This document shows positions 50,453 through 63,582 of a stretch of DNA of 64,000 bases, piece by piece (positions within the stretch are counted from its first letter, which is position 1; every line of letters begins with the position of its first letter). The stretch comes from Liolophura sinensis (taxonomy: Eukaryota; Mollusca; Polyplacophora; Chitonida; Chitonidae): assembly GCF_032854445.1 (NCBI RefSeq), contig NC_088300.1:65878984-65942983 (forward strand), read 5' to 3'. The notes beneath the pieces are model-generated. The model ran no database searches and was not told the origin of the DNA. It was given only the letters and a program-made list of their open reading frames with translations. The translations under genes were made by a program, and so were the position numbers.

Positions 50453-51633
50453 TGTTGTGACATAACCCACATACTCCATGCTGATTAAGGTCCCGCTTCA
50501 CGCCTCAAAAACTAATCTCACGTTATGTCATAGTCGCTGTAGTTCAACAAGGAAGTTAATTCAGAGCAGGCCTATTACGATTTGGGTAACTTACATATCG
50601 TCCATTTCATGTGGCAAACATCTGAGTAGCATGAACACAGATTTATTCTAATTTACCACCAGAGACATTCAGTCATAACTAAGGGGGATAACTCTTGACG
50701 CCACAGTTTCTAAACGAAAAAGCGTAATACTTTCAACTGTTTTACAAGGGAATTACATGTACCTGTTTCTGAGTATTCTGTGATCCCTTTCTGGTGCACT
50801 ACTAACACCATGATGCTCTGAGCGTGATGACGGCCAGTGGTCTATGTCATAAATCCTTGTTCGTCCTACAAACATGTATATACATAAAATTGTTCAGAAT
50901 TTATGTATACTATATGTAATAGAAATATCATGCGTTTTATTTCAGCTTTGGTTCTTTTAACTGATCTTAAACATGTTCGTCTACTTTATTATCATTTTGA
51001 ATGTTCTCATTATCTGATCGAAATCCACTTTGGCCACAGTGTGGCTGAAATATTGCTGACGTGGCGTTAAGCCATAATCATTCATTCAGGAGGAGGAGGG
51101 GCCAGGTGGGGGGAAGGATTCATGATTTGGGTGGGCCTTTGAGGATGGTTGACGAGGGTCTGGTCTAAACGTGTAGGTCAAGGCATTGATATGTATTTCC
51201 CACGAGAAATCTTTGTGCAGTGTTTTCATGTCTTGCTTCAATTGATGAGCAAAATTTGAATTATCGGGACTGGAGCACGTGTCTATAGCTGTCGACGAAA
51301 AACACACCATGGAGTGGTCTCAAAGCAATGATTACTTATGGAAGAGCAACTGGAGACACTGGTAAACATTGCCGTGAGTGGACAATTTGATACAAGCCGA
51401 GGCTGAGATCTACACTTCATAGGTGTGCGTTAAAGGTGTGTTGAGCTCAAGGTACATGCCTCCATATTGAATGCACTGTCTACTTTGTGTGGACCAATTC
51501 ACCGTTCTTGCATATATGTGTCAAAACAGACATCCGAACATCAGCAGTCAGTCAAAATAAAATATGAAATTAAGACGGATTCATGCAATGAATTAAGCAT
51601 AATTGAAAAATACACAGGAACTTACACAGTTGA

Positions 51634-52089
51634 ATGCTAAAAAGGCAAACCGTCATAATGAAGGATGTATTTCTTTTTTCTTTAGCGTCGGGAAAAAACT
51701 CGCGAGAACCGCAAACTAAATATGTATCACCGAGTTACAGAACACTACCGTTCAAGTCCTCGACCTACAAACTATACGAATACGATTGTCACGGTATTGC
51801 CTTAACTCGGTCAGAAAAAAACGAACAAATTAATACAGCTTCAGCACCTGGTTCTGCTCGCCCAATTTACACAACACAGAAGTCCAATAGCAAGGATGCG
51901 GGTTTCTATCGCTGTTTGATAGCTATAGGCAAAAACAGTTCCAGATGTAACTCAATTATCGACAAATGTACTCGACGTCGCTGTTACAACGTGTTGTACA
52001 GATGTCAGAATATAACCAAAAAGTTCCTATATTCGAGTGCCGGTGTGTGTTTTTATTTGCCTAAATGGCATTCCAAACTGTCCGACTGA
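51634..52089 (+). CDS. Unrecognised 151-codon ORF, open in unit 2 only
   Basis: This open frame ends at TGA 52087-52089. A strong splice-acceptor-like pyrimidine tract ending in TTTAG lies near 51685, so the real coding part may be a terminal exon of about 134 codons starting there. The downstream part is Cys-rich (seven Cys in roughly the last 100 residues), with SKDAGFYRCL and KCTRRRCYNVLYRC. The D-x-G-x-Y-x-C string resembles the F-strand motif of Ig domains, but I see no partner Cys/Trp pattern and do not assign it. No upstream exon was found. It may be chance, since the copy in unit 1 is broken. Confidence 0.3.
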   Translation: MLKRQTVIMKDVFLFSLASGKNSREPQTKYVSPSYRTLPFKSSTYKLYEYDCHGIALTRSEKNEQINTASAPGSARPIYTTQKSNSKDAGFYRCLIAIGKNSSRCNSIIDKCTRRRCYNVLYRCQNITKKFLYSSAGVCFYLPKWHSKLSD

Positions 52090-53390
52090 ATTAAGTGCTC
52101 TTTAAAGAGTAAGAAGTGGCTTCATTAGTCAGAGCAAGGCGTATTAAATAGGAATTCCATCTTGAGCAAAAACGGTACAAGTGATTGAGAATAATCGTCC
52201 GTCGATGGTCGTTCGCCCATGACAAGCCTACCACAGTCTTCTTCACGCAGTAATTGGTCCCTTCACCTCACCGACGGAAACAATCTGCTGATCGGAAATT
52301 TGCTGATAAAGAGAACGAAATTTACTCCTGATGACTTTTGATTGCCTTCATAAAGTGTCCGAGACCTCGTCAGGTGTAGGCGTGACGACGGCAGGATATA
52401 CTAGGTTTTTGGAGCTATTTGAGGTGTAGAGGTTGTCGAGCACACGAGCTCATCGGCGTGTTTGGAGTCTTTGGGGCTTTTAAGAGTTACTTTATCCGTA
52501 TTTGGCCAGAAAAACAGAATAGGCCAAATCAACAGAGAAATTTCTACCTAATAAAATATCCAGTGGTCTCCAAATATACCGTACCGTCGAAGAAAGTCCA
52601 TTTTCTTGGACTTTTGTTCAATTTGTCGCAATGCTTTCAGGTCATTGTTGTAAATATGTGTAGTTGCAGATTACTATTTCCGAATTAGTCGCCACCCACA
52701 TAAGAACTGTGAGAATTGTTTTCATTACAACAGACATTTCCTCTACTCTCTTGTCTAACTTGAAGGATGTCCTCAAGTAAAGGTTAATATTTGCCGAAGT
52801 CTCGACAGGAACCATATACAGTTTAGTCATACTCATACTCTTCTTTTCCTGCAAAACTGACCACCATAGTGTGACCACCATAGTGTCGAAACATTCTCAG
52901 GGATGAAAAAAATAGAACTAAATACTTAACCTAATTAAGGACATCAAACGCACAGTTGCACTAATAAAAAGAATTGTTGTAGAGGAATCTAAACTTTGAG
53001 CGGAAGTGATACAATTATTACAACCACTTCAGAATAATTCCGATAGTTCGTTGTCACAGGAGCCTGTATAGGCCTTTGACAAATGGGGCATAGTTTTGAG
53101 GAAAGGCACAAATGGGCTCTGCCAAGCCACATCAAACATGACAATATTAACTAATAGAGGATTTGCATATGACGCCATCATCACACAGCATTTTGACAGA
53201 CATCTTAATATGGCTTGGGATGAAGACATTGCGCTAGAATGGCTGCCATAAGACTGTGCTAGTCCTCTCTAAGGGAAAACAGGCGTAACATTGCCACATG
53301 CGACATGGAATTCGTGTTGTCTTCCACTTGTGTCTATGATTAAATGAATAGAATGCCCATGTTTAAAGATAGGACGTATCTAATAGTTGG

Positions 53391-53527
53391 TGGGTTCGAA
53401 TCAAGCTTCCGCCGGTCCATCTGCTGGCGAGGTTCTGTGGTTTACTCCAGGCTCTGTCTAATTTCACCCATCGGTAAACCTGGCTACCGTTATGTACGTG
53501 AAATATTTGACGTAAAACACCAATGAA
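53391..53527 (+). mobile_element. SINE-like element of a second type (unit 2)
   Basis: Counterpart of 20405-20541, with small differences (CTGCTGGCGAGGTTCTGTGG against CTGCTGCCGAGGTTTTGTGG). Confidence 0.5.
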
Positions 53528-54987
53528 TAAACTTAATGTCAGTAAAGGTAAAAACCAGACGATTCACAAAATATATAATGAACACATGCGACTGCCCACT
53601 TTTTTTGGCATGTTGGTGCGTACATATATAATACTTTCATACATGTCTGACATCAAGAAGGTCTATAATAAAGAACTGTTAACTTTGAACAGCAACAAAA
53701 TAGTCCCAGGCAAAAAATATAGCGTAGCTGGTAATAACATAACGAAAGACATTTACAATAGCTGTAGGACATCCCTTTCGTCGTTATCACAGTTCTATAC
53801 TATCACCGACCACCCATTCAGGGAAGATAACTCTCAGCAGCTTCTGTCACCACAGTCTGTGTCCCTTGGTTGTGTCATTTTACAAACATGGCGGCCACAG
53901 ACCCCCATTACAGCTTCCGTTTTTCGGGACAAATGTAATTTTGTGTGATTTAGGGTGTAAAGTCTTGCATGCTTGATATCAAAATGATGGAAATTGTCTA
54001 AACCTTGGGCAGGTATGAGTTTTAATGATGAAAGTTTGAAATTCTGGGCGAGAGGACACATGGAGACAGGTGGTGATGATGGCTTCTTTCTAACAGGCTG
54101 GGCCAGATATGCACCAAAGCTTATTGGCCACGGAATGTTCGGGACTGAGCTACAGTGCTAAACATTAACACTGTCGCTTAGGGAAAAATTAATGGGGGTC
54201 TGTGGCCAGGTATGTATATGCATATTGTTTCATGAGAGGGTTCTCAAGCCGACAAGGTGAAAATGGCAAGTCTTAAACAAATTTACAACAAAACGTTTAA
54301 TAGCTCTTAAAAAACAAATTATTGCTGTTCTTTACAAACTAAACGAGAATTGTTACTTGTCTGAAGTGCAAGTAAAACTCGAAAAACAGATATTAAAACT
54401 TTATGAAACAAAAGTTCAAATATCTTCCTCATACGATCCCTGACACTGTACACTGCCAATTCTAATTATACATGAAAATATACACTATGTGATCACTTAA
54501 ATATCCAGCAACATGTGTTTACATAAACGCAAGAAACAAAATAGTAATTGCTCAACAAGCAGTATACAAATACAAGTGTTTAAACATAAATACAAAAAAA
54601 GCATTTGCTTTGTATTTGTTCCAAAATAAGTTACAAGCACCACAGGAAATACCTTTAAGCTTAACTCTTTTGTCTGTGTCTATGCAATAAAAATAGTTTT
54701 ACAATTTTCAAAATAGTTTAACAATTCTTTTTTTTTATTCCTGCAGTTCTTTACAAAGCTGCTATCTCTAGCAGAAACAGCTAAAACAGATGATGTGATG
54801 GACGTCACCGTTTGGAAAAACACCACTATTTTACAATTTAATTTCACTTAAAGAAAATAAAATCTAAATGTCAGCTTCATCGCGAAGAGATTTGTGGAAA
54901 GACCCAGTCAAAATTCCCAAAAGCTGGGTTATGATGAACATCTAACAAAAATATATATTAAGATCACAATTTCTTATGCCATTCTCT

Positions 54988-55515
54988 ATTATCAGTATTG
55001 AGTAAAGTGAATTTCTCACATTTATTATTTCAGTGTCTACTTCAACACATTCTGAGATAATGTGTCATCATACATGAGATAACATGTCATCAGTATTGAG
55101 TAAAGTAAGTTCTAATTTCTCATATTCATTATCATTTCAGTGTCTCTACTTCAACATAATCTGAGATAACATGTCATCATACATGAGATAATGTCATTTT
55201 ACATGAGATAACATGTCATCAGAATTGAGCAAAGTAAGTTCTAATTTCTCATATTCACTATCATTTCAGTGTCTACTTCAACACAATCTGAGACAACATG
55301 TCATCATACATGAGATGATGTCATCAGTATTATTGAAGTGAATTCTAATTTCTCATATTTATTATCATTTCATTGTCTACTTCCACACAATCTGAGAAAA
55401 TTTGTCATCTTACATGAGATAATGTGTCATCAGTATTGCATAAAGGGAATTATAATTTCTCATATTTATTATCATTTCAGTGTCTACTTCCACACATTCT
55501 GAAATAAAGAGTCAT
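54988..55515. repeat. Imperfect tandem repeat of 100-130 bp (unit 2)
   Basis: Counterpart of 21995-22520, with small indels between units. Confidence 0.88.
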
Positions 55516-55897
55516 CTTACATTTGTTTTTTAATATATGTACTAACCCTTTTTGAAAGCACAAGAAATAAAATAAGATATAAGATATTCATACGTACCTG
55601 AGCTGCAGACAACTATAGACTGTAACATTTAAGAAATGGTTAAACCCAAAAATAACTTTTCAAACCACAGACATGGAAAGTTAAACAACACAACAAACAT
55701 GAAGAATGAATATTAAATACATATCCATGTCATCCTGGACTGAATGAGAAGTCATTTTCCAGAGTAAAAGAAACAGTCCATAATCCACATAAAATTGCTG
55801 TGTAGAGAACATATTTGCGTAAGATGATACAAACTAAAATGACTAGAAATCTTTACAAATTTCTCTCCCGTCGTGCTATCGTACATAAAAACTCAGA

Positions 55898-58800
55898 TCA
55901 GCCCAACAGCTTAAAACTGTCATCTTTGATGCCGTACAAAATTATCACACACGTTCTGAAAAAGACAAGAAAAAAAATTCCAAGTATTTTTCAGTTATTG
56001 TACTTACCTTTCATTCTGTTAAAAAATTCCAAGCATTTTTTAGTTATTGTAGTTTCCTCTATTATTATTATTATAGCAATTTATGACAAATATCAATCAG
56101 CCAGTTCATAGCTATTTTACCATTCTTACAATATGCATTTGTGTTCAGCCTCTTTCTTTTCTCACATTCTAAAAGGCTTAGTTCATTACAGCCCATCTGT
56201 CACACAAAAGGCATTGCGAAAACAAAGATAAATCAAGGTTTAAATAAAACAATCCAATAAAACCTGTTCATCAAAAGTTTAACATGAGTTGTTATAAATT
56301 TCTCTGAAGAAATATAATCAGAGTAACATTTCTTCACTTACAGGTTTAGATGAAGTTTTATAAACTGTATTAAACCAGTGCATATTCAGCATCTTTACAT
56401 TGTAATAGACAAAATCTGCTCAGTAGGAAATACACTTACTTTCTCTCATTGGTAAATTTTAGGTCATGTATATGGTCAATTACATAGGTGAGGTATTTTC
56501 TGTAACGTGGTTGTCTGTAATCAAAAACACCAAACCATGTAAAGGAAACAGAAAACATAGTACACTTATACTCTGTGGTCCTAGTAGCTTATGCTGACTT
56601 TCTTTCCGGTGACTGATATTTGGGAAGGTCTTGCAAAAACCTGCAGATGGTCATGGGTTTCCCACCCACCCCGGGGCTCTGTCCGGTTTCATATCACCAT
56701 AATACTTCCTGTTGTGGTCCATGTAAAAGTGAAATATTCTTGAGAACAGCGTAAAACTGCAATCAGGTAAATAAAAATAACATGGTTATATTTAAAGGCA
56801 AAGGTTCTCTAACATGTCTGTTGCTGATTTGCCCTGGAAACCAAAAACCACAAAAGGAGATATTCTGAAGTTGGGTCATACCCAGATAATTAGCCACCAG
56901 TTGTATGAATGCAGACCTAATATTACAGACAATATTACAGCCAAGTAACATTTTGAGGTTGTAACATCTTTCCTAAGCTAATCAGTGACCATATTTATTT
57001 ATTTATTTGATTGGTGTTTTACGCGGTACTCAAGAATATTTCACTTATACGACGGCAGCCAGCATTATGGTGGGTGGAAACAGGGCACAGCCCGGGGGAA
57101 ACCCACGACCATCCGCAGGTTGCTAGGACCTTCCCACGTACGGCCGGAGAGGAAGCCAGCATGAGCTGGACTTGAACTCACAGCAACCGCATTGGTGAGA
57201 GACTCCTGGGTCATTACGCTGCGCTGGCGCGCTAACCAACTGAGCCACGGAGACCCCCTCAGTGACCATATCATAGATTGTAAAACATTAAAACCTGAAT
57301 TATATGTATAGGAACTTGTTCTATCAACAGCTACTGGCTTGTCACATATCCTGGGTGTGATTGTTCAAAACTGTTCTAGATTAAGACTAATCTGACTTAA
57401 TGCCAGATTTAGCTTTAAGCCAAGTCTTCAGTATAGTACTTAGCCCAAAAAGCTTTGTGCAGCAGTATATTCAGTATGAACTAAATGCTGTTACACACTG
57501 ACTTTAAACAACTGCTTTGGCTGCAGAATAATCTGAAAACAAATGACTTAATACCAGTATTAGCTAGGACACTTTCCAACAATTGAGCCCTGAAGTGTAA
57601 TGTAATGAACTGATTTATGTATACGTACAGGTGATGACCTCTCCGTCAACATCATAAACTACCATACTAAAATAGATTTTCAATGATTTATTGTAATCAC
57701 GTAACATTTCACTGAACACAATGGCTGAGAACATCCTGGTCAACAACATACCTTTCCATAACAGCGCTGACACTCTCCTGGAACTCTGCCTCTGTGCCTT
57801 CAAGCTACAAACCCACATGTCATATACAGGATTAAACTTAGAGTGATGGCTAACCTGTCCATTAACAACAGTTCCTAATCAGGGTGATCGCTAACCTGTC
57901 CGTTAACAACAGTCCTTACTCAGAGTGATCGGTAACCTGTCCGTTAACAACAGTCCTTACTCAGAGTGATCACTAACCTGTCTGTTAACAACAGTTCTTA
58001 CTCCGAGTGATCGCTAACCTGTCCGTTAACAACAGTCCTTACTCAGAGTGATCGCTACCCTGTCCATTAACAACAGTTCTTACTCAGAGTGATCGCTAAC
58101 CTGTCCATTAACAACTGTCCTTACTCAGAGTGATCGCCAACCTGTCCGTTAACAACAGTTCTTACTCAGAGTGATCGCTGACCTGTCCGTTAACAACAGT
58201 CCTTACTCTGAATGATCGCTAACCTGTCCATTAACAACAGTTCTTACTCAGAGAGATGGCTGACCTGTCCATTAACAACTGTCCTTACTCAGAGTGATCG
58301 CTAACCTGTCCGTTAACAACAGTCCTTACTCAGAGTGATCGCTAACCTGTCCGTTAACAACAGTCCTTACTCAGAGTGATCGCTAACCTGTCCATTAACA
58401 ACAGTCCTTACTCAGAGAGATGGCTAACCTTTCCATTAACAACAGTCCTTACTCTGAGTGATCGCTAACCTGTCCGTTAACAACAGTTCTTACTCAGAGT
58501 GATCACTAACCTGTCCATTAACAACAGTTCTTACTCAGAGTGATCGCTAACCTGTCCGTTAACAACAGTCCTTACTCAGAGTGATCGCTAACCTGTCCGT
58601 TAACAACAGTCCTTACTCAGAGTGATCGCTAACCTGTCCATTAACAACAGTCCTTACTCAGAGTAATCGATATACTTCTTGTTCAATCTATTTGTTAATT
58701 TGATTTGTGTTTGATCCTGTGCTCAAGAATTTTTTCACATATATGATGGCAGTCAAGTTTATGGGCTAGGGAAACAAGAGTGTCCAGATTAAAACGCCGA

Positions 58801-61800
58801 TCTCTGGCAGGTACATCAGGAATTAGATCCTGTGCCCATTATTTACAAAACACACGTGACCTTTATTTTTTTTTTTGATTGTTGTTTTACGCCGTACTCA
58901 AGAATATTTCACTTATGCGACGGGGGCCAGCATTATGGTGGGTGGAAACTGGGTAGAGCCCGGGGGAAACCCACGGCCATCCGCAGATTGCTTCCCACGT
59001 ACGCATGTGACCTTTATGTTATGTTACACAAAATTAATATAAGATGTTTCGTGAAAGTAGGCCAAGTGGTGGACATGGTGTCCTACAGGTAGTTTACTTG
59101 TAAATCCACAGCTAAAGTGTCTTACATTGAGATATCCCGAGATACTCCTCAGTACAGGGGCACCCAGATCTAGGGCAATTACTTCTGTCACCACCTTACC
59201 CCACATCCAACCAAAGTGGGGGGTCAGTCGGGCAAAAATCTGTAACAGGGATAAAGTGAAACTTGTCACTCAGTAAAACATGAATGCTGAAGAAGACACT
59301 GTTATTATCAAGACCAGTTCAATTACAGTACAGTATCAGTAAAACCGAAGCTTATATACAACTTCATCCAGAAAAGAGCAAATCTTCAATCCATGATTAC
59401 ACGTCAACAATCTTATGTCAACATATGCAGCTATGTTCATGATTTGGTTAAATTCATGACCATGACCATAATTTTTGACCAAATAAATCTTATTTCTTTA
59501 TGTACAATTCATTTCAACTATAACACCTAACCTAAACAAAATCCATGAAATTTTCAATTAATATTTAGGATTATTCAGTTTAGGCTAACTCAGTTGTAAT
59601 AAATACTTGTATACATTTTTGCTGTAAGATCAAACCACCTGACTCCTACCTGAGTTTCATATTTCTTCTTCATGTTCTGCGTTTGTTTGGTCTTGTGCTC
59701 AACAGGGATGTATGTGAAATTGAATGATGAGAAGTTGTTGACGCTGCTGCTACTGGTCCCAGAAGCTGATTGGATGTGGACTGAGTCGCCACTGTTTTGA
59801 CTGGTTGGTGGGTAGGAACTTTTCCCACTGCTGGTCTGAGAGCCTTCTCCATTTTCTCTGAGAGGGGGAAAACAACAACAACTTGTACAACACTGGGCTA
59901 CCAAACCTTTTGTAATGCATTCAACTGTTGTTTACTAGCAATATGAAGTTCTATTACTACATAACTTAATTACTTAATACAAATTAAGGTCAAAAAATGG
60001 GAAAACTCGCAGTTTTACATCCATTATTTCTAATACCTTGAAACAAAATATTTCTTCGTATTTTGCAGTAATTCAGAAAAACGCACGACGATTCCTTCTC
60101 TGATGCTCCATTTTGCATGGTCATCTACATACATGTAGACAATACAATGAGTTACGATATACATGTACATGCATTGAGACATGTGAGGCAAGGTGTCAGA
60201 AATAGCTCTTACAATCTTGAGGCTCTCAGCTTCTGGTGTAGGTAATCCACCAGGTCTGTGGTGTTCACTTTCTTCTCTGTCACCTTATCCTTCTCCACAG
60301 ACCTTACCTGTAATGAACAAACTCAAATTATACCCGGCCCAAGTTTAATTACATGTAGCCCCACATGTAGTTTTATTTATAATATTTTCCCTTATTTATT
60401 TGACTTGTGTTTTATCCTGAACCCAAGAATATCTATTTTGTGTGATGGTCAGGTTTATGGGTGAAAAAATTGAGAGAGTCCTGGTGAAATCAGCCCACAG
60501 ACATGTACATGTGGTACAAGTGTACAAACCTGTCACAAAATATAACCTCAATGACTCCAATGACCTTGAAAAAAGGGACCAATTTTACAAAAAATGAACA
60601 GTGTTCTTCCTAATGCCTGAGTGTACCTGATTGTAGTTTCCCAGTTTCGCAAACCTGGCTCCAGGCATCCAAAAAATATCAGTGGAATGTTTTACGAAGA
60701 AGTGGATGGATGGACGGACGGACGGATGGATGGATGGATGGATGGATGGATGGATGGATGGATGGATGGATGGATGGATGGACGGACGGACGGACGGACG
60801 GACGGATGGATGGATAAATGGACGGATGGATGGATGGACGGACGGATTTAATTCTATAAGTTAATATAGGTTTACATGCCTTTAGGTTGTAGGATCTGAG
60901 ACTATTCACTAACACATGTATGTGATTATCACCAAAACATGGCCATTTAAAACTTTTAACACACAACTGTTTCATCTATGTTTTTGTTTTGTCTGCCTTA
61001 TTTGTCTTACCTTGACATGCCCAGTTTCTGAATCTTTAAGAATCACAATGTGTGATATAGACAATGTCTTACACCTCTCCTGAATGTCTTCAAGTGTCTG
61101 TAAAAGACAAATAGTGTTATTCTCTGTTTCTTCATTCTTCTAGGTAAAATACGAATGAGATCAAATACAGTGCACCTCACAGAGACTAGAGAATTCAATG
61201 TTTCAAATTTAAGTATGGTTTACTTCCATGTCAGCAATATTTCAACAACACCATGGTGTCCATTTCACTACTGCTGTCGACATATAAATGGAATAGATAT
61301 TCAAGGACACCTAATTACATGTAAATGTTAATTCATGCTGACAGCACATCTGACCACATCAGACTGACCTGTAGAGCCTCATACAAGACCTCAGCCCTTA
61401 GACCTGCTGACCACAAGTCTCTGACCACATTCAATCTCTCCTTTAGCATGGCTTTATGTCCAATAGTACACACCAAAATGTCACTGGCACTTTGAGGCTG
61501 AAACAAAATGAATGACTGGCATGACCATAAGATTTGATTGTTAAAGTTTAAAACACCACATAAACTTTACCAAAATTTTAAGACACAAAATTCCATGGGT
61601 TCATAAAGTTGTATCCACATATACATGTATTATTTTTCCTCAGACAGAATCCTAGTTTTTTCATGTTTCATTAAGTAAAAGGGAGACTACTGTAGCACTG
61701 CGTCATGAATAATGGGCTTGTCCTGTAGCATATCTTTTTTTAATCTTACTGAGTGTATGGCAGTATACTTATTACAGTACAGTATTTCAAGTAAAGTAAA

Positions 61801-63582
61801 ACCATACATGCACTTCAGTTATAAGAATCAGATATATATCAATCAGAATGTGGCCATACTTCAGTTAGAATGCGGCCATATTTCAGTCAGAATGAGGCCT
61901 CGGTTCAGTCAGAATGAGGCCATACTTCAGTTAAAATGAGGCCATGCTTCAGTCTGAATGAGGCCGTACAAGTAGTTCAGTAAGAATGAAGCATATTACA
62001 GTTAGAACAAGGCCATATTATAGTTAGAATAAGCCATACTTCAGTTAGTATGAGGACATACCAGTTAGAATGAGGCCATATTTCGGTTAGAATGAGGCCA
62101 TACTTCAGTTACAAAGAGGCCATACTTCAGTCAGAATGAGGCCATATATCAGTCAGAAAGAGGCCATATGTGTAGTTCGGTAAGAATGAAGCCATATTAC
62201 AGTTAGAACAAGGCCATATTACAGATAGAATGAGGCCATACTTCAGTTAGTATGAGGACATACCAGTTAGAATGAGGCCATATTTCGGTTAGAATGAGGC
62301 CATACTTCAGTCAGAATGAGACCATACTTCAGTCAGAATGAGGCCATATATCAGTCAGAATGAGGCCATATGTGTAGTTCGGTAAGAATGAAGCCATATT
62401 ACAGTTAGAACAAGGCCATATTACAGATAGAATGAGGCCATACTTCGGTGTGAATAAGGCCATATTAAAGATAGAATGAGGCCATACTTCAGTTAAAATG
62501 AGGCCATGCTTCAGTCTGAATGAGGATGTACATGTAGTTCAGTACGAATAAAGCATATTACAGTTAGAACAAGGCCATATGATAGTCAGAACAAGGCCAT
62601 ATTATGGTTAGAACAAGGCCATATTACAGTAAGAATAAGCCATACTTCAGTTAGAATGAGGCCATACCAGTTAGAAATGAGGCCATACTTCGGCTAAAAT
62701 GAGGCCATACTTCAGTCAGAATGAGGCCATACTTCAGTAACAATGAGGCCATACTTCAGTCAGAATGAGGCCATATGTGTAGTTTAGTAAGAATGAGGCC
62801 ATACTTCGGTGTGAATAAGGTCACATTATAGATAGAATGAGGCCATACTTTGGTGTGAATAAGGCTATATTACAGATAGAATGAGGCCATACTTCAATAT
62901 GAATAAGGCCATATTATATATAGAATGAGGCCATACTACAGTATGAATAAGGCCACATTATAGATAGAATAAGACCATACTTCCGTATGAATAAGGCCAT
63001 ATTACAGTTAAAACCATATCACAATTAGAACATCACCATACTTCAGATGAATAGATGAGGTCATTTTTTTTCAAACAAATTCCTATACAGATTGGAGGCT
63101 AAAGTGAGTTTCCATACCTCCTGGTACTCAATCATGGCATTGACAACCTTGTCAAATGCCACACTTACACCGACACCATGCTGGACAGTGGACGTATCAG
63201 TCAACATCGGGGTATGGAACTGGGAAATCTGCAATATATCAAACCCAACATGTTTTCACTGATGCCTGTGACTGTTACTAGTAAACACACAATTGTATTT
63301 TTGGAATTCCTCTTTAGATATCTTAAAACAATCTAATGGTTGAAATCCAAGAAAATTCAAACTCCACTGTAAATGCATGAAACTGATTTTTGCTTATTCA
63401 CTCAACATGCACATTACACAGTATTTTACTTCCAAAGTTTTTCTTACCATTTTATTGTAACGTCCACCAGCTGCCAAGATGTCTGCCACAACACGTTTCT
63501 TTCTGCGGACATCTGACATCACTTGGAACACAACTCCAGAATACTGCTGGCAGTTGAAATGTAGGCCCAACGTGACAATATC
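55898..63582 (-). CDS. EIF2AK4: GCN2 unit 2 copy, last ten exons (25-34); rest outside window
   Basis: Each exon matches the length and phase of its unit 1 partner: 63448-63582, 63118-63228, 61369-61497, 61011-61097, 60213-60307, 59650-59857, 59126-59239, 57752-57804, 56440-56514 and 55898-55955 (stop). All splice sites and reading frames are intact. The differences noticed are few. One is Asp to Val in the exon 30 linker (A at 59702 against T at 26273). Another is a silent ACC/ACG change in exon 26. The upstream part of this copy should lie to the right of 64,000. If the duplication is real, that copy is the one expected to carry the RWD domain and the native promoter. It could equally be the second haplotype of the same locus. 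Confidence 0.93.
56604..56779 (+). mobile_element. Diverged SINE, 3' half (unit 2)
   Basis: Counterpart of 23612-23788, with small differences in the C-rich block. Confidence 0.75.
56995..57253 (-). mobile_element. Same full-length SINE in unit 2
   Basis: Orthologous to the unit 1 element at 24008-24265, with the same flanking TCAGTGACCATAT repeat. A few substitutions separate the two, for example in the tRNA-like head and at GCGGTACTC against GCCGTACTC. Confidence 0.9.
57841..58668. repeat. 41-bp minisatellite, about 20 copies (unit 2)
   Basis: Same repeat and position as 24849-25220, but more than twice as long. This array accounts for most of the length difference between the two units. 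Confidence 0.93.
58863..59005 (-). mobile_element. 5'-truncated SINE, unit 2 counterpart
   Basis: Same insertion as 25424-25568, with a shorter T tract, about 10 bp less in the truncated end and substitutions in the flanking repeat (CACGTGACCTTTA and CATGTGACCTTTA). Confidence 0.85.
60702..60848. repeat. GGAT/GGAC tetranucleotide array, long allele (unit 2)
   Basis: About 36 tetramers at the site matching 27258-27316. The spurious peptide (MDGW)n comes from this array. Confidence 0.95.
61840..63030. repeat. Degenerate 22-bp minisatellite (unit 2)
   Basis: Same array as 28305-29370, but over 100 bp longer and with a different order of variant blocks. It contains a duplicated block around TATGTGTAGTTCGGTAAGAA. 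Confidence 0.92.

Larger units (their letters stand above)
49664..50831. other. Sequence upstream of GCN2 exon 1, no further exon found
   Basis: This 1.2 kb should hold the preceding intron or the RWD-coding exons. It contains the two (CACT)n SINE-like tails and AT-rich sequence. No minus-strand frame with RWD character, and no exon ending two bases into a codon, could be recognised. The duplication junction follows directly. Confidence 0.6.

Noticed and set aside
60621-60975. (MDGW)n and (HPSI)n frames
   Set aside because: Translations of the GGAT/GGAC tetranucleotide array on both strands.
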